DNA of 29,399 nucleotides from CAZCBD01 sp964496755. GTDB lineage: Bacteria > Bacteroidota > Ignavibacteria > Ignavibacteriales > Melioribacteraceae. The translations under genes were made by a program, and so were the position numbers. Of this stretch, positions 25,323 through 29,399 are shown piece after piece (position 1 is the first letter of the stretch; each line of letters begins with the position of its first letter). The notes beneath the pieces were generated by a model. It was not told the origin of the DNA, searched no databases, and was given only the letters and a program-made list of their open reading frames with translations. The stretch is taken from contig CAZCBD010000007.1 of assembly GCA_964496755.1 (NCBI GenBank), forward strand, positions 1 through 29,399, in the 5' to 3' direction.

Positions 25323-25809
25323 AATTATTACCCTTCTAATAACCTAACTAATACAAGTTAACAATTGTTTTTAATCCGATTTTATAAATATTTTTTTAAT
25401 CATTGTATCCTGTTTTATAGCTACCCCATTCTTTTCGCTTTATTATTTTGCCCTATATCGTAATACATCTAATATATTTTTTCTGATCATTAATAATTCC
25501 CGGTTGAAAGTAAGGAAAAAATATTTTTGTGTCAATTAAAGACCGGAAAAATCTTTTGCAAATCGGATGATGTGTCTCACATTCTCATGAGATCTTATCT
25601 CTAAAACGGTTAACTTTATTTCCGGGAAGGACACCACTTCTTACTTCTAGTTTCTTATTCTTCCCGCCGCATTATATGATTGGCATCACTTACGAAGCGA
25701 TGCTGAAAAATTCCAACGGGTATACGCCTTTTTCCGGCATCAAAGAAATTGTTCTTTACCGTCGTTGTGTAGCAGCACAATGGCGGTTTATGTTTTCATC
25801 CCATAAAAA
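25323..25809. other. Intergenic region, 487 bases, no intact gene
   Basis: The half nearest the barrel gene (25323-25600) is AT-rich with a TCTCATGAGA palindrome near 25582 and nothing else clear. The half nearest the PD40 gene (25600-25800) is visibly less AT-rich and hairpin-forming (next entry). On the minus strand several short frames are open there, including 47 codons ending GIFQHRFVSDANHIMRREE, but none has a usable start. Confidence 0.5.
25650..25804. other. GC-elevated hairpin-rich patch; candidate structured RNA or gene remnant
   Basis: Two strong hairpins: GCATCACTT-ACG-AAGCGATGC (25683-25703; a full 9-bp stem with one G-U only if read on the minus strand) and CCGTCGTTGTG-TAGCAG-CACAATGGCGG (25759-25786; 11 bp with two G-U only on the plus strand, followed by TTTATGTTTT). 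On the minus strand the PD40 stop codon is embedded in AGGAGGTGA, a near-perfect ribosome site, which is followed by ATG-GGA-TGA and, overlapping it, ATG-AAA-ACA-TAA. So translation would begin and stop within a few codons. Confidence 0.35.
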
Positions 25810-26849
25810 TCACCTCCTTTTTTGGTTAAATGTTAATTGAAATTCATTTCCGGTGTTAACATCGATTATCCATATTACACCATTATTATAACTCCAATCG
25901 TTATAATTATGTTGTGTATAAACTATTCGGCTACCGTCAGGCGACCAACTAAATATATCTACTGTACCTCTTGTTGTAAGCTTTTGGTTTTTATTATTAG
26001 ACAAATCAAGTAACCATAATCCGTTAGGCTGGGAGGTATATGCAATCAAAGTTCCATCCGGTGAATATTTAGGGTTACTATTCATATAATCATTATATGT
26101 TAGACGTTTTACATTATTCCCGTTTTCGTCCATCACAAAAATTTCCGAAGCATCTGTGTTAAAATCTTTTGAATATCTTATATGAACTATTCTATTACCG
26201 TCCGGTGACCAACTTGGTTCTCTTATCTCTCCTTTTTTAGGTTCATACACAATTCTTATTTTTCCACTTCCATCACTTTTCATTTTCCAAATAAAGTTCA
26301 TTCCATTTGGACTGTCTTTATTCGAATCATAAGCAATCCACTCTCCATCCGGACTCCACGAAGGGAAGAAATTTCTTCCTTCAAAAGTTAGTTGTTCTAT
26401 TTTTGTTGTATCGAATGAACGTTGAGCAATGTTAAAAGGCATTTTATAAATCTGACAATCAGGAAGAACAAATACAATCCATTTTCCATCCGGCGACCAA
26501 GCCGGAGTTTGTAATTTGAACGGTAATATTCTTCTCATATTTGTACCCTCAACATTAATAATCCAAAAACCCGTTGAATCATAATTGAAATGCTGACTTC
26601 CTATGCAATGTTTTCCATAAGGATATGTGATTGAATCCAAAGGCGTATGATTAAAGCCGATGAAGTCTCCGCTTGGATGCCAAATAGGACTATCATAAGG
26701 AGGGTTAGCAACTAAATCGACGGTGGACAGGGTTCATCTTTCTGTCCGGTTGGGTTTTCCGAACAAGAATAAATCAAACTTATAAATAAAAGTAAACCGG
26801 ATATTATTATAGCTTTATAAGAAATTGATATTTGTTTTGATATCATCAT
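25810..26849 (-). pseudogene. TolB-like PD40/WD40 lipoprotein, broken by a frameshift
   Basis: Two frames make one protein of about 345 residues. Frame one starts at 26849 (ATG ATG; MMISKQ...), has a leader with lipobox IYSC (C29) and 'SENPTG', and hits TAG at 26712-26714. The other frame picks up as TVDLVANPPYDSPIWHPSG and is open to 25810. It contains six propeller blades: IWHPSGDFIGF, PAWSPDGKWIVF, PSWSPDGEWIAYDS, PSWSPDGNRIVHI, PKYSPDGTLIAYTS and FSWSPDGSRIVYTQ. The shift lies in the GAACCCTGTCCACC stretch around 26725-26738. Such propellers bind peptides or sugars at the cell surface. The rest is well preserved, so this is either a very recent inactivation or a one-base sequencing error. 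Confidence 0.8.
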
Positions 26850-27125
26850 TTTATATCCCAAAAATGTAGGTATAACTATTATTTAACCCGACGAAAAAAC
26901 CGTTATTAGCGAATATTAAACCGAAGTCTTTTTCTTTCTAACCATCCTAATTTTCTGTTACTTTCATCAAAAGTTGTTAAATTTATTTAATTTGTAAATA
27001 AAATCTATTTTGCTTGCTTTGTTAAAAACAAACCATCTTCTAACAACACTTTATATAATATTATTCCAAGGCCATCTATATACAAATACACATCAAAATA
27101 ATTTAAACTAGAATTAAAGGCAAAT
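26850..27125. other. Intergenic region with no intact gene
   Basis: AT-rich. On the minus strand 26986-26906 reads TTFDESNRKLGWLERKRL and on to a stop, like the C-terminal tail of a lost protein, but there is no start or homology I recognise. Nothing else is supported between the PD40 gene and the TPR fragment. Confidence 0.4.
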
Positions 27126-27260
27126 GTTGGTACTATCCTTTCTTATCTCACTTTTATAAAGCGCCTCAACTTTTTGATACTCTTGAAGATTTAACAAACT
27201 ATCAATGTTTAGTTTTAGCTTAAAATAAATTAGCCTGAAATAAATCTGTTTGTGCCTAAC
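27126..27260 (-). pseudogene. Decayed duplicate of the 5' part of the TPR gene
   Basis: Hand alignment to 21918-22051 (about residues 15-59 of the TPR protein) shows about 13 substitutions and one 1-base insertion in 134 positions. In the copy the Trp codon TGG (residue 16) has become TAG, a Gln codon CAA has become TAA, and the insertion shifts the frame; many changes are C/T or G/A transitions. The copy is therefore noncoding. Homology stops abruptly at GCCTAAC on the vsr side and near GTTGGTACT on the other side, and no further part of the gene is found here. Confidence 0.85.
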
Positions 27261-27316
27261 GGTTTCCATATGCGTAATGCAGGTTTTTCTTGCACTTCAT
27301 TTTCAAATTGTTATAT
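27254..27316 (-). repeat. attC-like imperfect palindrome downstream of vsr
   Basis: Read in the vsr direction, the 63-base element begins ATATAAC (6 of 7 to RYYYAAC) and ends GTTAGGC (7 of 7 to GTTRRRY). The ends pair: TAACGGTTT (27257-27265) with AAATTGTTA (27305-27313), a 9-bp stem with two G-T pairs. Inside, TGCA (27278-27281) pairs with TGCA (27291-27294), with unpaired bases between. This is the layout of integron cassette attC sites, which sit just after a cassette's gene. No integron integrase is in the window and only one such element is seen. Confidence 0.35.
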
Positions 27317-27331
27317 TGTTTATTTTCATTT

Positions 27332-27778
27332 TTATCGCTTTCGCCAGCATTGCTTATAGCCTTTGTTGTGTAGCGTATTTAATAATTCATTTAAAGTCTT
27401 TTCTTTTGTTCTTTTATTTTTTAATTCACATTGCCAAATAGTAATTACTTTCCAGCCTTGCTTTTCCAACTTGGTTTTATTATTATTATCTCTTTCAATA
27501 TTTCCTTTTATTTTATTTTCCCAAAATTCTTTTCTTGTTTCAGGTAATTTACCTGCCGGACAATTATGTCCGTGCCAAAAACAACCGTGAACAAAAATAA
27601 CCGTTTTATATTTCGGTAAAACAATATCGGGTTTTCCCAGATATCTTTTATCGTTTTTTCTATATCTGAAACCATTTGCAAACAAGAACTTCCTTACCAA
27701 AATTTCCGGCTTGGTTTCTTTGCCAGAAATTTTTGACATTATTTCTGACCGCTTTTGTTTCGTGAAGATATCAGACAT
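27332..27778 (-). CDS. vsr: Very short patch repair (T/G mismatch) endonuclease Vsr
   Basis: 148 residues, close to E. coli Vsr. The enzyme nicks next to T:G mismatches that arise when 5-methylcytosine deaminates, so it normally travels with a C5-cytosine methyltransferase. The active-site residues fall at the same numbers as in E. coli: D51 (KPDIVLPKY), H64 and H69 (FVHGCFWHGHNC). The zinc-site positions H71, C73 and C117 (WQCEL) are also present. 'RSEIMSKISGKETKPEILVRKFLFANGFRYR' is the N-terminal signature. The gene begins 3 bases after the receiver-like gene's stop, so it is the last of at least three genes in an operon. The partner methyltransferase is not in the window and may lie beyond the right edge. 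Confidence 0.95.
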   Translation of the reverse strand: MSDIFTKQKRSEIMSKISGKETKPEILVRKFLFANGFRYRKNDKRYLGKPDIVLPKYKTVIFVHGCFWHGHNCPAGKLPETRKEFWENKIKGNIERDNNNKTKLEKQGWKVITIWQCELKNKRTKEKTLNELLNTLHNKGYKQCWRKR

Positions 27779-27781
27779 AAA

Positions 27782-29092
27782 CTATCTAATAATTGGCAAA
27801 CCTAATCTTGCAGTATAAGCAGACATTTTTTGTAATATATCGGCAAATAATTTATCTTTAACTCTAAATAACAATTTAAATTTACTACCATTTTTTAGAT
27901 CTGCTTTTTCAACAAATCCCAACATACTAAAATCAAAAACGATTATTTGTGGTTTTTCATTATTATTTAGTTTAACAGGCCATAATTCCTTATATAATTT
28001 TTCATTGTTAGGAAGATTGGAAATATCAAAATCTTGTATATATCCGGATAAAACTCTTGGGTACTTGGTCTTACTATTTGAAAAATCGCAAGGTGGTGTC
28101 ATTTCAATAATAACAGGTATCATACCTTTCGATATATCGGGATGCTTTAAAGTTGAATTACTACCCTTTATTTCATAAACATTCCCGGGAATTGTTTTAT
28201 CTTGTTTAATGTTGATATAGTCAAGGAATAGTTTTGAATTGAAATTAGCATATAAATTTATTATTTCATCCCCAACTTTATTTATTTTAGTTGAAGGCTG
28301 AATTGTATTTCCATCTTCTTTTTTAAATAAAATTTTATTTTTTTCTTGAAAAATATCTATTGAAGATGCCAACGAATTTACTTCGTATATTAACAAATCG
28401 TTAAAAGCTTTTATGGCATCAAGATTTAAAGGATAATCATCGTCTATTTGGTCAAAAGGAATACCGGTATAATTTTGAGCCATTTTGAACAATAAAAATT
28501 CAAGATTTTTATCTTGTTTTTGATAATCGGAAATCAATTCAAATATTGAAGTTATTGCATTATCTTTTCCTTTTCGTATTAAATTACTCCAATTGATAAA
28601 AAAATTAGCGGCAACACTTTGTTGAAGCTCATCATTTAAATCATTTAAAATGTTATCAAAACCTTTCCTCAAATATTTTGTTTTATCCAATCCCACAACA
28701 AATAGAGGTTTGGAAAATTTTGATTTAGATATTTTTTCTTTGAATAAATCAATATACTCACTGTGTTTACTCCATAAAACAATACCATATAATCCAAAAG
28801 AATCGCTTATTTTGTTTTTAAAAAGCTTTTGTTCTATAACAGTAGAAAGGTTATTCTTGATTTTAGTATCTGACGAACCTGATAAATTTGGATCCAATTC
28901 TAAATCTAAAAAAATAAGTTTTCTGTTTCTTTTTATCTTACCTTTTTTAACCCCACTGAAATATCCCCTTTTGGGTATATATTGAAGAAATGATACATCT
29001 ATATCTTTTTTTTCCAAGATTGTTTTCAGGTCATTAATTTCACCCTCTTTGTCATCAATTATCAAAACGCTATCTACAAATTCTTCTATCAT
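27782..29092 (-). CDS. Receiver-like (response-regulator) protein with unrecognised C-terminal output region
   Basis: 436 residues. The first ~145 residues fit a receiver fold: VLIIDDKEGEI with acidic D13/D14, LIFLDLEL with the phospho-acceptor position D63, GIVLWSKH with S108 where Thr/Ser sits, and SKPLFVVG with a Lys-Pro at 128-129. The remaining ~290 residues match no output domain I know: mostly helical to about 290, then a beta-rich part with VIIEMTPPCDFSNSKTKYPR (330-346) and a C-terminal 'KLFADILQKMSAYTARLGLP'. It is not a DNA-binding HTH. Gene order GHKL ATPase, this protein, Vsr, with gaps of 14 and 3 bases, suggests that the ATPase is its kinase-like partner. Receiver assignment is moderately sure; the effector role is unknown. 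Confidence 0.6.
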   Translation of the reverse strand: MIEEFVDSVLIIDDKEGEINDLKTILEKKDIDVSFLQYIPKRGYFSGVKKGKIKRNRKLIFLDLELDPNLSGSSDTKIKNNLSTVIEQKLFKNKISDSFGLYGIVLWSKHSEYIDLFKEKISKSKFSKPLFVVGLDKTKYLRKGFDNILNDLNDELQQSVAANFFINWSNLIRKGKDNAITSIFELISDYQKQDKNLEFLLFKMAQNYTGIPFDQIDDDYPLNLDAIKAFNDLLIYEVNSLASSIDIFQEKNKILFKKEDGNTIQPSTKINKVGDEIINLYANFNSKLFLDYINIKQDKTIPGNVYEIKGSNSTLKHPDISKGMIPVIIEMTPPCDFSNSKTKYPRVLSGYIQDFDISNLPNNEKLYKELWPVKLNNNEKPQIIVFDFSMLGFVEKADLKNGSKFKLLFRVKDKLFADILQKMSAYTARLGLPIIR

Positions 29093-29106
29093 AATTAACT
29101 CACTTT

Positions 29107-29399
29107 TTATTTTTCTTTTCGGAAACAGAGAGCAACAATAGCTTTTGTCGCACCGTGTTCCAAAGTTTTTTCAGGTAATTTAATATCGTTTTCATCTAAA
29201 AAGATTAGTTGACCTTTCATTGCTTTCATCATTTCATCTGCAATATGTAAACCAAGCCCTGAACCGATTGCATTGGGTTTCCCCGTCATAAAAGGTTTTA
29301 CCGCAACTTCCGGTGGTAATTTAAACCCGGGACCATTGTCTGACACTATTATGGAATTGTATCCGGTTATTTGATTGGTAATAAAAGCAGAAATAGCTC
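29107..29399 (-). CDS. GHKL (histidine kinase-type) ATPase, C-terminal part (runs off right edge)
   Basis: The frame is open to the right edge (97 residues visible, reading AISAFITNQITGY, then NSIIVSDNGPGFKLP). The ATP-binding motifs of the Bergerat fold are present: G1 as SDNGPGF, a lid region 'VAVKPFMTGKPNAIG', and G2 as GSGLGLHIADEMM, then the closing strands 'GATKAIVALCF'. The phosphate-accepting histidine or any sensor or MutL/MORC-like region would be upstream, outside the window. So it could be a true histidine kinase or a MORC/MutL-type ATPase of restriction-modification loci. The next gene begins 14 bases after its stop. Confidence 0.85.
   Translation of the reverse strand, partial: AISAFITNQITGYNSIIVSDNGPGFKLPPEVAVKPFMTGKPNAIGSGLGLHIADEMMKAMKGQLIFLDENDIKLPEKTLEHGATKAIVALCFRKEK

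Noticed and set aside
25804..25820. ATCACCTCCTTT on the plus strand, resembling the 3' end of 16S rRNA
   Set aside because: The preceding bases do not match 16S rRNA. The complement is a ribosome-binding site overlapping the PD40 stop codon.
26906..26986. Short minus-strand frame (TTFDESNRKLGWLERKRL...) that looks protein-like
   Set aside because: Only 26 codons, with no start or ribosome site; at best the tail of a lost gene.
1..29399. tRNA/rRNA genes, CRISPR arrays and intact insertion sequences
   Set aside because: None was recognised on either strand: no T-loop/anticodon signatures, no regularly spaced repeats, and no transposase-like frames.

Overview
The window is a very AT-rich bacterial chromosome segment. 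Its gene content points to the Bacteroidota/Ignavibacteriota (FCB) side of the tree: a giant one-component-style sensor with two-component-regulator propellers and a Y_Y_Y domain, a long-form IspH, TolB-like PD40 lipoproteins, many small secreted or lipidated proteins, and an Hsp20 and Prc of the type common there. The assignment is an inference from gene style; no rRNA, tRNA or CRISPR array was seen.

Layout. 1-166 is the start of an aldehyde dehydrogenase gene that runs off the left edge. 370-1314 is a tightly coupled Nudix hydrolase / deaminase-fold pair. 1424-6682 is a 1752-residue sensor histidine kinase, divergent from an XRE regulator (7022-7441) across a region with spaced TTGACA-type repeats. 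7460-9863 is ispH followed 10 bases later by a fosmidomycin-resistance-type MFS transporter. 9954-12043 is a YjbR-like protein plus a lipid-anchored amidohydrolase. 12169-14214 is the tail-specific protease Prc. 14277-19229 is an mnmE-mnmG-rsmG-murQ operon carrying two perfect parS sites (16390-16405 inside mnmG; 17791-17806 just upstream of it), which suggests a position near the replication origin. cbiZ (19317-19985) and hsp20 (20230-20688) are divergent, and a TPR protein follows (20736-22094).

From about 22.1 kb the window becomes accessory: a bacterial PH-domain membrane protein, a run of small exported proteins (23106-25322), a 487-base gap with a strongly hairpin-forming patch, a frameshifted PD40 lipoprotein gene (25810-26849), a decayed 135-base copy of the TPR gene's 5' end (27126-27260), an attC-like imperfect palindrome (27254-27316), and finally an operon of a GHKL ATPase (cut by the right edge), a receiver-like protein of unknown output, and the mismatch endonuclease Vsr.

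How the genes fit together. mnmE and mnmG make the same wobble-uridine tRNA modification, and rsmG methylates 16S rRNA. IspH is the last enzyme of the MEP isoprenoid pathway, and the neighbouring transporter family exports fosmidomycin, an inhibitor of an earlier enzyme of that pathway. The most likely undescribed system is the right-hand GHKL-ATPase / receiver-like / Vsr operon, which looks like a signalling module wired to a DNA-repair or restriction-modification locus. It sits beside a junction with integron-like features.
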